Assembly (NCBI GenBank): GCA_036346255.1
Contig: CM070640.1
Coordinates: forward strand, 35,521,238 to 35,585,237
Direction of reading: 5' to 3'
Source: Ampelocalamus luodianensis
Lineage: Eukaryota > Streptophyta > Magnoliopsida > Poales > Poaceae
Length of the DNA stretch: 64,000 bases
Both the position numbers and the translations under genes were made by a program. The notes under the pieces were generated by a model that was not told the origin of the DNA, did no database searches, and was given only the letters and a program-made list of their open reading frames with translations. How positions within the stretch are numbered: the first letter of the stretch is position 1; each line of letters opens with the position of its first letter. Positions 24,124 through 36,938 of the stretch are shown piece by piece.

Positions 24124-26500
24124 GTAAAGACAGAAGGAAATAGTGCAAAGCAGTAAATTTATGAGACAACAGTGTAAAACACTGTAGCACACATGTGAAA
24201 ACCGTAGTCTGAAAAAATGTGCCAATGTTTTACACTGTAACGCTCAGTCTGTATCGTTGCTTCTTCATCGAACAGTTAAGAATCCTAAAGGGTAAATGGA
24301 GGGAGTTTTGAGGCGAGAGGAGGGTAGCCACGTTGCCTCTTTTTTTAATGCCGTCGGATCCGCGCGCCACTGCTTCCCGTGCGTCGGATTTTTTTTTGGC
24401 TTTGCGTGCCCGTGATGCTTCGCGTCGCTACTTGCCTGGCGCCTTTATGTGCGGCTTTACTGCTGTGTCAGGCCGTTTGCACACGCGACGCCCTCCTCAG
24501 CTGCTGCGTGTTGGAGCTCCTTTCCTCTTCCCGTCCTTTTCCACTGCGCCTATTGTCTTCCTCAGATCGACGCCTCCCCTTCCATTTCTTCACTTCTTTT
24601 CCTGAGATTTTCTTCGGCCGAAAGCTCTTGGCGCCGCCGTCCCCCAGCTCGCGCCCTCGCCTGGCCCGGCTCCGGCTTCCGGCTGCGCGCCTCCCCTGGC
24701 CGTGCGCGGCACGCTCCGGCTTGCTCCTCTGTCTGCACCACCGCCCCGTTAGCGCCTCCCCTTCTGCGCTCGGCTTGCCGGCACTCAGTTCGCGCCCTAC
24801 CGGCTCGGTCTGTGCGCCCTGCGCCCGGCTCTGCCGCTCACTCGGGCAGCGCGGCATCGGCCCCTTGTGCCTCTGGCCGGCACACCGCCGGCTCGGCCTC
24901 CGGCCGCCGGCGCCGCCTCTCCCTTGCTTGGCCCGCGCCGCGCCCGTGGTGGCTCGGCCATGCGCCCGGATTTATTTTCCCTAATTTTCCCCTTTTGATT
25001 TTGCTATTTCGGTTCTTATGTGCCATGCGTTCTCTCTGGTTCCCCTTTTCAATTTAGTGAATCAGTAGAAAGTCCCAAGTCCCAACCTTTTGCTGCTTTT
25101 TCCTTCTTCAGAATTCAAGTTCTAAGCTCTCTAGATTGTAAAGCACATCCTTCTCTGTAAAATAATTTTTACATTATTGATTTGGTGGATTGTTTGAGGT
25201 GTAGCTTGTAGACTAGACCGTGTTTGGAACTTAGTTAAGAGTTTGGGAATTTATGGATCGCACATATTTTCACTGAATGAAGGTCGCATGACACTGATCA
25301 TTTTGTGCATGGTAGTTGAGAGTAGAATTGTCTATGGAAGGAAAAGAGTGGTACTGATCTATCTGGGTTGTATTGCTACATTGGTTCATGATTCATAGCG
25401 AGAACCACTAAAATTTATTAGTTATTACACATGTTAGTTAACTGTTTCACCATTTTTTCTTGTTTGCAGCCTGGTTATCAGACACTACAAAGAACTTCAG
25501 TTCTTCTTCTTCTTCTTCTACCTAGGACTCTTTTGGGTGCTCTTTCCTTTCTGTTTTGGTATATTTGTTTCGGTTATCTGTTCCTTGCTTTTATCCCTTG
25601 TCTTTCGATCGTTGCTGAACCCGTTTGAGTGTAATGACCTCTCGTTTCCCAGGTCGCATCTGTTATTCCGCGTCCTCGTCATAGCTGCTTTCCTCTTTTG
25701 CCTCTTTCGTTCGGCTTTCTTCTTGCAGCAATAATACTCGTGTGCCTTGTGTTCTTATGAATGTCATGCACCCTCCTTTATCTCACTTTTTCAGTTTCCA
25801 GATTTGCTGCCATTTGCCGGTCTCGGTCTTGCGTCCGCGAAGCTTTGCTGCTGTTCTCTGCATTGGCTGAAAGGGAGCGAGGACAGACGTGCCGCGTGAA
25901 ATGATTTGTTTTGTCCATGATTTCGGTGTTTCTCTTCCAATGCGGTACCTGTAGTGCCCTCATGATCTGTTAAATTCAGCCTGAGAGGTGGTGAAGTCCT
26001 AGGCTCTTGCTATTAGCTTGAAGTTAGAACATCTATTTTCCCAAAAAAATAATAATTGAAACATCTGTTAATTTCGGTGGCTGCAAATGGATGGAATATA
26101 TAATCACCGGCTTATGTTTTTACAGATCAATGTAAACTTGTTTACTGTAATTTTACTCCTTCGCTCACGTTGCCTCGGCGCGCCTAGGGCAACTAGTTGT
26201 CATAAGGCCGGGGCACTGATTTCCTCTGCCTTTGCTTCAACTAAGGCGAAGGACCCGGAGAACATCTCGTGTGTAACATATAGGAAAGTTAGGCAAAAAT
26301 TAACAAACAAATTATTAAATAAACACGAGACATATATTGATCCAAGCAGTGTAGTTGTACAGAAGAAAACAGTATGACAAAATTTCTGCACGAAAAACTG
26401 AAGTTGCGGAAAAATCAGGAGAGAAATTAAGAAGGAGAAACTATTCATTCATCTACTGTACCGCCAGGTACACAGTCAGTACTACAGTACTACTACTACC
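24124..26500. other. no gene recognised; GC-rich block at 24330-24980
   Basis: Two overlapping plus-strand frames of about 200 codons (24379-24984 and 24449-25057) are Arg/Pro/Ser/Leu-rich and look like products of GC composition. The following 1.5 kb is AT-rich with a (CTT)n stretch near 25503-25520. It could be the start of an untranslated transcript, but nothing in the sequence shows this. Confidence 0.35.
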
Positions 26501-26523
26501 AGCCTGTGGTTGCACCCTAGTCC

Positions 26524-27090
26524 CTACTGTGACGACTGCCGAATGCCGATCCGGCGCCGGCACGCGGAGCCAGATCCGTGCTCCTCCGCCCTTCCGCCGC
26601 AGCCGCCTCCGCACAACCAGGCGGCGCAGGTGCAGCAGCAGATGGCCGGTGCCTTGCCGAGCGCCACCACGCACGCCAGGACAATCACCAGCGCCGCCGC
26701 CAGCGCCCAGCTCGCACAACGACGGCCACCGCCGATTCCTAATCCATTTGGTGTCCCAAAAGGACCATCGCCCACGGCGGCGCTGGTGCCTCGTCCCAAG
26801 CGCGACGCTCCCGGCCCCAGCCGCGCGCGGTCGAGGTCGTCCGTGCTGGCCACGGCTTCCGCCGCTGTTCCACCGCCGCGATGCCCGGTGACGTGGACGA
26901 GCCTGCTCTCCTCCCTCGCCCTGGGCGCCAGCCTGAGCTCGTGCAGCACGGCGGAGAGCCAGGCGCCGAGCCGGCGTCTCCTCGAGCTTTCCTTGCTTCT
27001 CTTCTTGATGGAGTCGTTCTTGGACAACGGCCTCAGCGACCTCGGAGAGCTGTCCACTCGCCGGAGCGCCCTAGCACCGCCGCCTGCCAT
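26524..27090 (-). CDS. hypothetical 188-residue protein with C-terminal hydrophobic segment
   Basis: A single open frame from the ATG at 27090 to the stop at 26524, GC-rich like grass coding exons. The N-terminal part is basic and Ser-rich (SIKKRSKESSRRRRLG); the middle is Gly/Ala-rich and probably disordered. Residues about 125-160 form one hydrophobic stretch (ASWALAAALVIVLACVVALG) followed by a Cys cluster (ICCCTCAAWLC), suggesting a tail-proximal membrane anchor. I do not recognise the family. Open antisense frames of similar length exist (26510-27211), so composition alone could also explain it. The hydrophobic-plus-Cys pattern is the main argument for a real protein. Confidence 0.45.
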   Translation of the reverse strand: MAGGGARALRRVDSSPRSLRPLSKNDSIKKRSKESSRRRRLGAWLSAVLHELRLAPRAREESRLVHVTGHRGGGTAAEAVASTDDLDRARLGPGASRLGRGTSAAVGDGPFGTPNGLGIGGGRRCASWALAAALVIVLACVVALGKAPAICCCTCAAWLCGGGCGGRAEEHGSGSACRRRIGIRQSSQ

Positions 27091-27364
27091 GGACGATCGG
27101 TGGAAGGATGAATCACCTGTAACTCTCTCTCTGATCGATCGACGCAGCTATGCTATGTATCGAGCGAGCGATGCTGAGCTCGTCTCTGCGATTACATCTT
27201 GTCATTTATAGCGTACGTAGCAGTGGCCAGTGGGAGACAGGAGGAGGCGGGGGTTGAGGCAGAAAGACGCGTGAGGGGAGGTACCGTACGGTCGATGCGT
27301 GCTGCGGGAAGGTTCCGTTCCGGTGCAGTGCTGTGCTGTCACCTGATACACCCACCGACTCCGC
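27091..27364. other. flank of the hypothetical gene, nothing recognised
   Basis: Would contain the 5' UTR and promoter if the minus-strand ORF ending at 26524 is real. No clear TATA box. Confidence 0.3.
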
Positions 27365-27370
27365 GTCATG

Positions 27371-27635
27371 GAAAACAATTTCACCGAAATTCGTGAAACT
27401 TCGGTGGTTTCGTCTCCCCTCCGAGATTTTTACGATTCTTCAAGAAAATCTGGAAATATTTGAATTTAGACAAATTATATCTTAAATTTAAATTTGGACA
27501 GAATTCGGTCAAAATTGATCCAGATTTTGATCAAATTATATCCAAATTTCAAATCCATATTTCGTCTCGTTTGGAAATTCGCCGAATTTTTTATCCGAAA
27601 TTTCGGTGATTTGATTCTATCCGAAATTTTTTCCA
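27371..27635. repeat. inverted-repeat element of the CCGAAATTTCGG type
   Basis: The left end reads GGAAAACAATTTCACCGAAA and the complement of the right end GGAAAAAATTTCGGATAG. The interior is AT-rich with repeated TTCGG/CCGAA text, similar in style to the middle of the MITE at 6382-6615. I could not find a matching target duplication, so the class is uncertain. Confidence 0.45.
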
Positions 27636-27649
27636 AAAGGAAATAGTAT

Positions 27650-29018
27650 ATGTCCAGTCGATCGCGGCTCCCTATATGGGCTGGCCTAGGCTTTTGGGAG
27701 TCGCTGCCTGCCGGTGCCGGCCCATCCAACGAGTCTATTTACCGTATCCTTTTTTTTTTTATTTACTTTCATTCTCGCGATCTTTCTAAAGTTGTGTGTT
27801 TCTTAGTTCGTTACTAAGAGAAAAGAGATTACTCAATCTAATAAAAAAAATCTTCTAATAGATTATTTCTTAAACTTGTATCTAAAACTTTAATTGTTAT
27901 AAGTGTGCTCGGAGATAGTGCACCCACAAAACGAGTTTTAGGTAACAAGCAAGTCTCTAACAGAGTATTTTGTTGTTTACTGTGTCTTGGTATCAACAAC
28001 TCGCTTGTTTCTTTATCAGTAACAAGCTCACCATCTCTTCTTCACATCATCTAAATGCTGATGTGTTCATCCCTTAGTAACAAATGACATGAACTATTAT
28101 AGATGTTTTTAGAAATAGTTACGTAAAAATTATATCATTAACCGAGTTTTTCAAGTCCAGCGACATGCAGAGTGCTCATGTCTAGCTGCGTCTGAGCATC
28201 TCCAGCACACCACCTTTCGTGTTGTGTTGACACCAAAGTAATACGGCACTAAGGCCTAGTCAGGTCTCAAAAAATGGAAGAGAGAAAGGACTTACATTTT
28301 GAGGGGGCATTGGGCTAGTGCTGCTTAAGCCACACAGGAGTTGCGGCCTTGCTTGTGACTATGCATGGGCAAGGTTCTCTATGTGTTTCGGACAACAAAG
28401 TCACAACCAGTTTTTGGCTTATGTAGTATATTTTTTAAGCAAAATAGTAAAAATAGCGAATTGGGTTAGTGGCAGGCCGTCTGCCGCCAGATGAGAGCTC
28501 GCCACGTATCCTGCCACGCTCTGGGTCAGCGGCAGGTGGTCTGTCACGGCGTTTTCGCACGGTAGATGTGTTGTTTTTATCATTTCATTCGCGGAAGGCT
28601 ATTTTTGCTAATCCTCTTGAAAAACATGCTAAATAAGTCAAAAACTCTCGCAGCAGCCATACAAGGATACCATTATCAGGTGCATTTCTCTAGAGAGTAC
28701 ACTAGAGAATATGCAGACCACACGCGTGCGTCCACTGCCCACGCCGGGGAATTTTGTTACAGGGTGCCTAGCAACATACTTACGTCCAGTTTCTTGTCAC
28801 TCACTGACGTCCCCACTTGCAACGCAGAAATTGAAAGTACAGTATTACTCAATCATGTCTCTTCTTTTTCTCCCAGCTTTAATTCGACGGGAAATCCATC
28901 ATAATAATCCCTCTAGACTCTGATCCAAAAGAAGGCGTTCAGTATCGACTGTGATTAACGTGACAGGTTGATCCAGCATTTACGTTCCAATGAGCTTTTC
29001 CTCGTCATTTAGACATAA
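27650..29018. other. intergenic, nothing recognised
   Basis: Short ORFs only. GC-rich patch at 28465-28560 with CTGCCGCCAG/GGCAGGTGGTCTG text of repeat type, but no boundaries found. Confidence 0.4.
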
Positions 29019-30366
29019 CTAGTGGCCCTTGCGCGCCTTGGCGCCCCCGTGATATTGAGGGGAAAAAATTCGATGAAGAATGAAGCTGGAAAACTGACAA
29101 AGAATGAGATCATTGATAGGTAAGTTTTGTGCTATTTCCTTTGTTTTAACAGAACATTTATACAATGTAAATAATAAAATGACATTGGATCATCTTGCAA
29201 ATCATTGGAAAGGATAGAAGTTTGATTTAGTAGTACATACTAACATATGCGTAATAGTCACATTGCAGCAATCCAGAGACAAACAGTGATATCCGATGCA
29301 ATAGTGCATTGCCGAACTGTAATATATAAAAACAATGCACAAGGATACTGCCAGATAAAAGTATCGTACAGTAGCCAGTGGTCATCCTTTGATAGTGTAA
29401 CATCCCAAAAATTTAGTATGTTTTGATGTTTTAAAAGTAAAAATAATCATTTGGACTTTTCTGCTAAACTTAAAAACTTAATATGAATTTTCAGAGTTCA
29501 AAAACAATTTAATATGAATAATGTTAACATCAACTATTATCAAACTTATTTTATTTGGGTTCTATGTGCTTGGATATATTTTCTAGATTTTTCTAGAATT
29601 TTTCCGAGTGCATTTGCTATTTTCTATTTGTTATCAGGTGTTTCTGTTATTTTCCAAAAAGAAAAACCTATCTAAAATCTCAGATTCTGTTCTGGCCAAA
29701 TCCTTTTGACCCGGCCCAATCTCTTTTGCTTCCGGTCTGTTTCTCCCGCTCTTTTGTTTTCTTTAATTCCCAGCTCATTTCCTTGATCACCCGAGCCACA
29801 CTCAGCCTCTTTCTTCTTTTCTTGGCCCGCTCGCCACTTCCTCCCGAGCGTGAGCTAGCCTAGTTGCCCGAGCAACACCCTCCTTTTCTTTGCTTCTACT
29901 GCCACGTGGGACCGCCGCTTGCCACGTCTTTGTCTTCAACCTCCAGGACTCATGAGTCCATCTTTTGCACGCGCAGCGCCGCCGTGTCCTCTTGGGACTC
30001 TCCTCTCCAGCCCTTTATAAGGCCACCTCCTAGCGTCATATCCTCTGCACCGCCATCCTCTCTTGAAACCCTAACACCCTAGCCGGATTCTGTGTTTCGT
30101 TGCGCCGCAATCGCCAAAGGGTAGTCGGCCACCGAAGCTTTATCTCCGACGAAATTCACCATCATTTGTCCATCTCCAGCCGTGATTCCACCACCGTCGG
30201 GTCCGCAATAGCGTGGTCTACACCTTGACGCGGTCTTCATCGCCTGAGGATCTTCGCATCACCGTTGTCGGCTTCGTCCGAAAAACCAGTCGCCGGCCAC
30301 CTTTTTCAATCTACACCTTCAGTAGGTCTCTGTGCTTTCCGTGCACGTCAAGATGTGCTCCATGTC

Positions 30367-33300
30367 TGTCGCGACCCAGAATTTCGATTCTGGAACCCTC
30401 TGTGTATACTGCACTAGTCCAGGATCACGCTAGTGCACACAGGGTTAACATCGGTAAATATCGATCCACACAAACGATAAATAAAGTAAACGATTAGTTT
30501 GAATAACAAATAAGGGTTTTGACCTTATGGTCGAGTTTACACTTATTAAGCCACGCAGGGCTAACAAAGAATAAAGCAAAGCGTGAGCGGAAATAACTCC
30601 GGCGTAGATCCCACCAATTCACCACAGCAACGGCGGGATCCAGACCTTAACGATCAACAACCTTCGGCGAACTCCTCCTCGAAAGCAGGCGTAGACTCCT
30701 CCTCTTCTGTAGGTTTGGGCGCAAGTTTTACAACAAGCGTGAGTACACAACCGTACTCGCAAATCATACCACAGAATGCAATGTATAGATGCAGGCTTAT
30801 TCCAAAGAAAAGGCTTCTGTGGTTCTTTTGCATAAAGGCAACATTTGCAATTGAATACGAATAATAAATTGAAAGCATGATTCAAAACAAATAAACAATA
30901 TTAATTTAACAGTGGTTTTCACAAAGACACACAGCTAAACAGATTATTTCACATAGCCATATGATTGAGGTCACACAGCTCCCATCCCAAATATTTTATG
31001 AAAACTACCCTCGTGTGAAATCCCGAGCATGTCCATGATCATGACGCGCTATTCGAATAGATTGTTTAACACTCTGCAGAGGTTGTACACTTTACCCACA
31101 AGATACAACTAGTGTAGCAAGCACTAATCATAAAAAAACGGTTCACAAACTTCATCTCAAACATTGACATTCTCAGTGTGCTTACAAACCGCTATGCCAA
31201 CCCAAACGAAGCGCTTTGGCATAACACACACCGCTGGACAGGGAAGCGACGAATCGTCCCGCGATGCAACCACTAAGTAGTCACACCTCCACCCTGTCAC
31301 AAAGCCTAACCTATCCACCTGAACATCAATGCCGAGAATCCATAACTTACTAAGTTAGGCTGTCCCATACCGGGCATGTGGTCGTCTGATGAGGCTCGGT
31401 TCAATGGCGCACAAAGTTAAGTCCTTAATTGACCAAGGCAAGACTTCGATGTTCTAACTAAGTCACAAAGATTATCATTCCCATCACAAAGCCCACCATA
31501 TCACACAGCTTCCACCACTTGCCTCAGTCTAAATCCTTTACCACCCAGTTGGTTTTAGTGCAACACATGCCATCCACAAAGTAATAGCACACAGTACACA
31601 CAGTTTTTATCACATAGTTCCATAGTCACTTAGTCATATTTAATAATTGCAACTTTCATGAGATGTGGGACTCGTAGCATGGCTAAGCAATTATACTCGC
31701 ATCTAACCAACCCACGTTGGTGCTACAATATTACCAACTGATAACCAATCTAGGGTGACAAGAGATTATGACATACAAGGCCAAGGTGTGATAACAAATT
31801 TGGATAATAACTATACCCAAAGCATTTAAATAAATAATTAAAATAGAATGCCGTACTTTGAAGTAAAGTAATTTGAAAAACTGGGTTCAAGATGATCAAA
31901 GGTATGACTTGCCTTGGAAAAGGTATATGTACTGGTCTTGATCTTGGGGTGCTCCTTCTTCCACAAAATTCCCCGACGAATCGACGTCTACTCGCAAATG
32001 AAACAAAAACAAACAAAACAAATAAATAACAGAGGCAAAACAAGCTCCAAAAATTAAATAAAAATCTCAGATAAATAGAGCTTGAATTTAGACAAATTTA
32101 GAAATTTGAATGGGCTCAATCGGAGTTAGGATGCAAAAGTTATGGCCTCTGGAAGTTTGAATCTAAAAAAGAAACCCAAATTTGGATTTTCCAGAATTTC
32201 CGAATTATTTCTCTGAAGAAAAATCGGATTATTGCGCAACGCTGACATCATCTGAGGACGTTCGGACGGGATGAAAATTGGTCTGACAGGTGGGACCCAC
32301 ATGTCAGTGATATGGTGCACCGTGGACCAAGTCCATGCGGTCGATCACGGGGTTGGTGGGCCGTGCCGCGTGGCGTACACGTGCTGGCGACACGCGCCAC
32401 GCAGCGACATATCGGCACGAATCTTGAGGTGGCGGTGAGTGGCACCCACGTCGGACCCGACGGCGGCGGCGGCTCGGGGACCGATGGCAACGGCGAACGG
32501 CGGGGCTTCGCCGGCGGTGAGTGGTACCGGTGTGTAGTTCGCTATTGCGAACGATGAGGTAAATCCGGTGGTGAAGGAGCAGCGGAGGCGGCCGTGCGAG
32601 CTCGAGCGGCGGGCTGCTCTAGTTTTGTCGAGCGGGGTTCGGCGAGATCTAGGTGGCGTGGGTGGTCTCTGGAGGTAGCTCGGTGGCCCGAACACGATGG
32701 TGCACTCGGCGGCGACGCGGCGACACTGGCGGCGGCGCAAACGTCGAAGAAACGAGCGGCGAAAACCCTAGAACTCCAATTGTGGCGGCGCTAAGGCTCG
32801 GAAGGAGATGAGGTGGCGGCTGCGGGTTGCGGAGGACCGTCTGGCTTCGGGTGCTATTTATAGAAGTGGGGTGCAGGGATAAGGAATCCCTAATTTGGGG
32901 ATTTCTCGGTTTCAAGCAACGGAGATAGAGTTGGTTTGATCCCGATTGAGGGTAGATCTGGCGCGGGAAGATTAGAGATAGAGTTTGGCAAAGAAATCCG
33001 AAGGTTTTTAGTTAGGAAAGTCCGTTGTCGGATTGAGCTTCTAGAAGCTCCAATGGCGGACGGCGCCGACTCGGACGCGAGGAAGAAAGCGGCTCAGAGA
33101 CGACGACCTCGGCGGGCCCACCTGGCAGCAACAACGAGGCGGGCCCACGTCGTGGATGGAAGCGAGCGCGTACGGCGGCGGTGGGTCGAGGAATGGGGGA
33201 GCAGAGTGAATGGGCCGGATCGAAGGAAGATTCGGCCCGAAGGGATTTCCGAGATTTTAAATAGTTTTTCTATTTTAGAAATTACCAGAAATTCAAATAA

Positions 33301-33547
33301 GCAATAGAAAATAGCAAATGAACTCAGAAAAATTCTAGAAAAAATCTAGAAAATATATCTGAGCAGATAGAACCCAAATAAAATAGTTTTGGCTAATGTT
33401 CAACTTGGGATTATTCACATTAAAGGTTTTTTTATTATAAAGTCCAATATTAAGCTTTTGAGTTTAAATTCAAATAAATCCAAATGGTGAATTTTTCCCT
33501 ACTAACTATTTAAAAGATTTTTAAGCTCAGAAAACTGGGATGTTACA
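30367..33547 (-). repeat. 3' LTR of the chromovirus
   Basis: On the minus strand, TGTAACATCCC at 33547 to GGGTCGCGACA at 30367. It carries the palindrome CTATTCGAATAG at 31049-31060. Confidence 0.92.
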
Positions 33548-33560
33548 AACCTCCCCCCTT
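33548..33560 (-). other. polypurine tract
   Basis: The minus strand reads AAGGGGGGAGGTT immediately before the 3' LTR; primer for plus-strand DNA synthesis. Confidence 0.85.
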
Positions 33561-33587
33561 AAAGGAATCTCGACCCCGAGATTCAGG

Positions 33588-34046
33588 CTAGCTAGAGAAA
33601 AGGCTAGGAAACTCGGCTTTTAGCTCTTCTTCACGTTCCCACGTTGTTTCTCCTTCTGAGTGGTTGCTCCACTGGACCTTGCAAAAACGAACAGTCTTGC
33701 TTCGGGTGAGGCGCTCTGCGACATCCAAAATCTTGACTGGTTGCTCCTTGTAGGTAAGATCCTCTTTTAACTCAATTGATTCCAACGGGGCTTGCTCTTC
33801 TGGCACACGAAGACACTTCTTCAATTGCGAGACATGAAAGACATCATGCACTCCTGCTAACGACTGCGGTAGCTCAAACTGATAAACAACTTCTCCACGG
33901 CGTTCCAAAATCTTGAACGGACCAACATACCTTGGGGCAAGCTTCCCTTTGGCATGAAACTTTTTGACACCTCTGAGCGGGGTAACTCGAAGATAAACGA
34001 AATCCTCAGGTTCAAAACTGAGATCTCGACGACGATTATCGCGCAT
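33588..34046 (-). pseudogene. integrase C-terminal region with chromodomain
   Basis: An open frame of 152 residues ending 27 nt before the polypurine tract. The first half has the integrase C-terminal GPF/Y-type module (KLAPRYVGPFKILERRGEV, DVFHVSQLKK). The second half fits a chromodomain (PVKILDVAERLTR, CKVQWSNHSEGETTWE), which targets integration to particular chromatin in this clade. The aromatic cage is not fully conserved by eye. The frame is disconnected from the integrase core by frameshifts between 34046 and 34148. Confidence 0.85.
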
Positions 34047-34147
34047 AGCTCTTACATGCGGGTGAGCTATCTCGGTCTTTCTCGATCATGGCCACTTGCT
34101 CTTACGCTTCTTGGATGATGTCGGGCGAACAACGAGCCACTCAAGCT

Positions 34148-35083
34148 TTACGACCAATTCAACGGGATTCGGCAGGCACGACCATACAAAGCTTCAAATG
34201 GTGACATCTGCAGACTTTCCTGATAACTGTTGTTGTACGAAAATTCTGCATATGGTAAACTCTTATCCCATCGGGCAGCATTAGCTAGAGCACAAGCTCT
34301 CAACATATCCTCCAATATCTGATTAACTCTTTCAGTCTGTCTATCTGTCTGTGGATGATACGAGGTACTGAAATTCAGATGGGTACCCAATACTTCATGC
34401 AAACTTTGCCAAAAACGAGAGGTGAACTGAGATCCTCGATCTGATACTATCTTCTTGGGCACACCGTGCAAACTGACAATTCTTGCCATGTACAATTCCG
34501 CAAGGCGATCTCCTGAGTACGTCATTTTGATAGGCAGGAAATGGGCGACCTTGGTCAAACGATCGACTATTAACCAGATCGAATCGTAACCCGATTGGGT
34601 CTTGGGTAAACCGGTGATGAAATCCATTCCGATTTCTTCTCACTTCCATTCTGGAATCTTCAGCGGTTGCAACAAACCTGCTGGTCTCTGGTGTTCTGCC
34701 TTTACCTTCTGACAGATGTCGCACAAGGCAACGAACTCTGCGACTTCTCGCTTCAAATTTGGCCACCAAATTTTAGTCTTAATATCCTGGTACATCTTGG
34801 TACTTTCAGGGTGAATCGAATACTTTGAGTCATGGGCTTCCTTTAAGATCAGCTGTCTTAGACCATCGATATCTGGTACGAATCGACCATTAATCCAGAG
34901 TATGTCTTGATCATCCTTGGTGAAATCTTTGAATTTCCCTTCTGCCATTTTGACCTTGATGTCTGACAACACAGAATCCTTTGGTTGCGCTTCACGAATC
35001 TGCTTCTCCAGGGTAGACTGTACCTCCAAATTGGCTACAAATCCTTCGGACACAACTTCTAGCTCCGACACGAAATTCTTCAT
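34148..35083 (-). pseudogene. integrase (zinc-binding and catalytic core), nonsense-broken
   Basis: Two in-frame pieces, 35083-34640 and 34627-34148, separated by a TGA at 34642-34640 that replaces the conserved Trp codon before EEIGMDF. The HHCC zinc-binding part is visible (HDSKYSIHPESTKMY, CDICQKVKAEH). The catalytic core follows: DFITGLPKTQSGYDS, then SDRGSQFTS (second Asp) and HPQTDRQTERVNQ (Glu). Family norm at the latter is HPQTDGQTER, here Arg for Gly. A frameshift near 35088 separates it from RNase H. Confidence 0.88.
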
Positions 35084-35087
35084 ACGA

Positions 35088-36809
35088 TTACGGGCAACTT
35101 TCCTTCACTTCAAAAGCATTGCAGTAACTGTTACGACTTAGAGCGTCTGCAACTACGTTGGCTTTCCCGGGATGGTAGTGGATTCTGAGATTATAATCCT
35201 TGATCAATTCTAACCATCTTCTCTGTCTCATATTCAGATCTGACTGGGTGAAGATGTACTTTAGACTCTTATGATCTGTGTAGACTTCACAGCGATTACC
35301 GATAAGGTAGTGACGCCAAATCTTTAAAGCGAGCACTACGGCAGCTAATTCCAGATCATGAGTAGGGTAATTTTCTTCGTGAGGTCTCAACTGCCTTGAC
35401 GCATAAGCAACAGCTCTTCCTTCTTGCATCAGGACGCATCCTAATCCTTGACGCGAAGCATCACAATAGATATCGAAATCCTTGCGAATATCTGGCAAAA
35501 TCAGCACTGGGGCTGAAGTCAAGCGCTTCTTCAACTCTTGAAAACTTTCCTCACAGGCTGGAGTCCAAGTGAACTTTTTCTCCTTTTTCAACAATTGCGT
35601 AAGAGGATTAGCAATTGATGAGAATCCTTCGATGAAACGGCGGTAATAACCTGCCATTCCCAAGAAACTGCGAATCTGAGTTACAGTTTTGGGCTGCTCC
35701 CAATGTAATACTGCTTTAACTTTACCGGGGTCAACTGCTACTCCCTCGGCTGTTATCACGTGACCAAGGAAATCAACTTCCTTCTTCCAGAAATCACACT
35801 TACTGAACTTGGCATACAACTGATGCTCTCTGAGTTTTTCCAATATTATCCTTAAATGTTCGGCGTGTTCTTCCTCCGACTTGGAGTACACTAGAATAGC
35901 ATCAATGAACACAACTACGAATTTGTCCAAATATTCCATGAATACTTTATTCATCATGTTCATGAAGTATGCGGGGGTATTAGTCAGACCAAAGGACATG
36001 ACTAGGAACTCATAATGTCCGTACCGTGTTGAGAACGCGGTCTTCGGTATATCCTTAGGACAAATCTTCAGTTGATGGTAACCTGATCGCAGGTCGATCT
36101 TTGAGAACACTCCGGCTCCTTTCATCTGATCAAACAGATCATCTATCCGGGGTAGTGGGTACTTATTCTTGATAGTAACTTCGTTGAGGGAACGGTAATC
36201 AATACACATCCTCATACTTCCATCTTTCTTCTTGACAAAAAACACTGGTGCTCCCCATGGCGACGAACTAGGTCTCACAAAACCTTTCTCAAGAAGTTCC
36301 TCTATCTGCTTCTTCATCCTTACCAATTCATCGGCTGGCATCCGATAAGGTCTCTTTGAAATTGGTGCTGTCCCTAGCACTAGGTCGATGACAAACTCAA
36401 TGTCACGATCCGGTGGCATTCCTGGTAACTCCTCTGGAAATACATCTGGGTATTCACTGACCCCTGGTACTTCTTCCAAGGAAAGGGTCCTCAAACTGTT
36501 TACTAGCAAATGTCCATCACGAACTGAGGTGGCCAGAAATTCCACCTTGTTTCCTTTGGCATCCTCGACTGTTACGGCTCTTCGGCCATAATCTAGCACG
36601 GCTTTGTGCTTGGATAACCAATCCATGCCAAGAATGACATCTAAGGTCTGGGTGTCTAGAACAATTAAGTTGGCTAGAAACTCAACTCCAGCTATGAGTA
36701 ACTTAGCTCCTAAACATCCCACTCTAGCACTTAGCTCTGCTCCAGGCGACTGGACTAAAAGAGTATGCTTAAGTTGCATAACCTTCAATTTATTCTTGGT
36801 TGCAAACAT
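35088..36809 (-). pseudogene. protease tail, reverse transcriptase and RNase H of the chromovirus
   Basis: An open frame of 573 residues. The protease end is seen at LDVILGMDWL. RT motifs follow in order: KKKDGSMRMCIDYRSLN, KIDLRSGYHQL, AFSTRYGHYEF, then VVFIDAILVYS. The last should read FIDD: the second catalytic Asp codon is GCT (Ala) at 35900-35898, so the polymerase would be inactive. RNase H has YCDASRQGLG, THDLELAAVV and VYTDHKSLKY. The protease active site DSGAS lies just upstream, where a one-base deletion near 36855 disturbs the frame. Confidence 0.92.
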
Positions 36810-36938
36810 TCCAGAAACAAACGAATGCGAAGCTCCAAATCAAACAAAGCGATCGCGTATGCGAGTTAACGAAACTTACCCGATCGACGTCCGGTGATTC
36901 TGGGCTCCTTCGAGTGACGTGGTTGACACGGCCTCTGA

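Noticed and set aside
24379..25057. Two overlapping ORFs of about 200 codons
   Set aside because: Composition-driven Arg/Pro/Ser/Leu text in several frames; no conserved motif or splice structure seen.
26510..27211. 233-codon plus-strand ORF
   Set aside because: Antisense to the minus-strand ORF that has the hydrophobic segment; Arg/Ser/Pro-rich without features.
27371..27635. hAT MITE classification
   Set aside because: Ends are inverted and the interior is similar in style, but no 8-bp duplication could be found, so left as an unclassified inverted repeat.
29073..29121. Plus-strand exon-like MKNEAGKLTKNEIID followed by GTAAG
   Set aside because: Only 16 codons, no continuing exon found downstream before the LTR, and it lies inside the proposed Helitron tail.
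29019..29395. Remaining citrate synthase exons in the Helitron tail
   Set aside because: Read on the minus strand for the expected continuation after GHL; no matching codons found.
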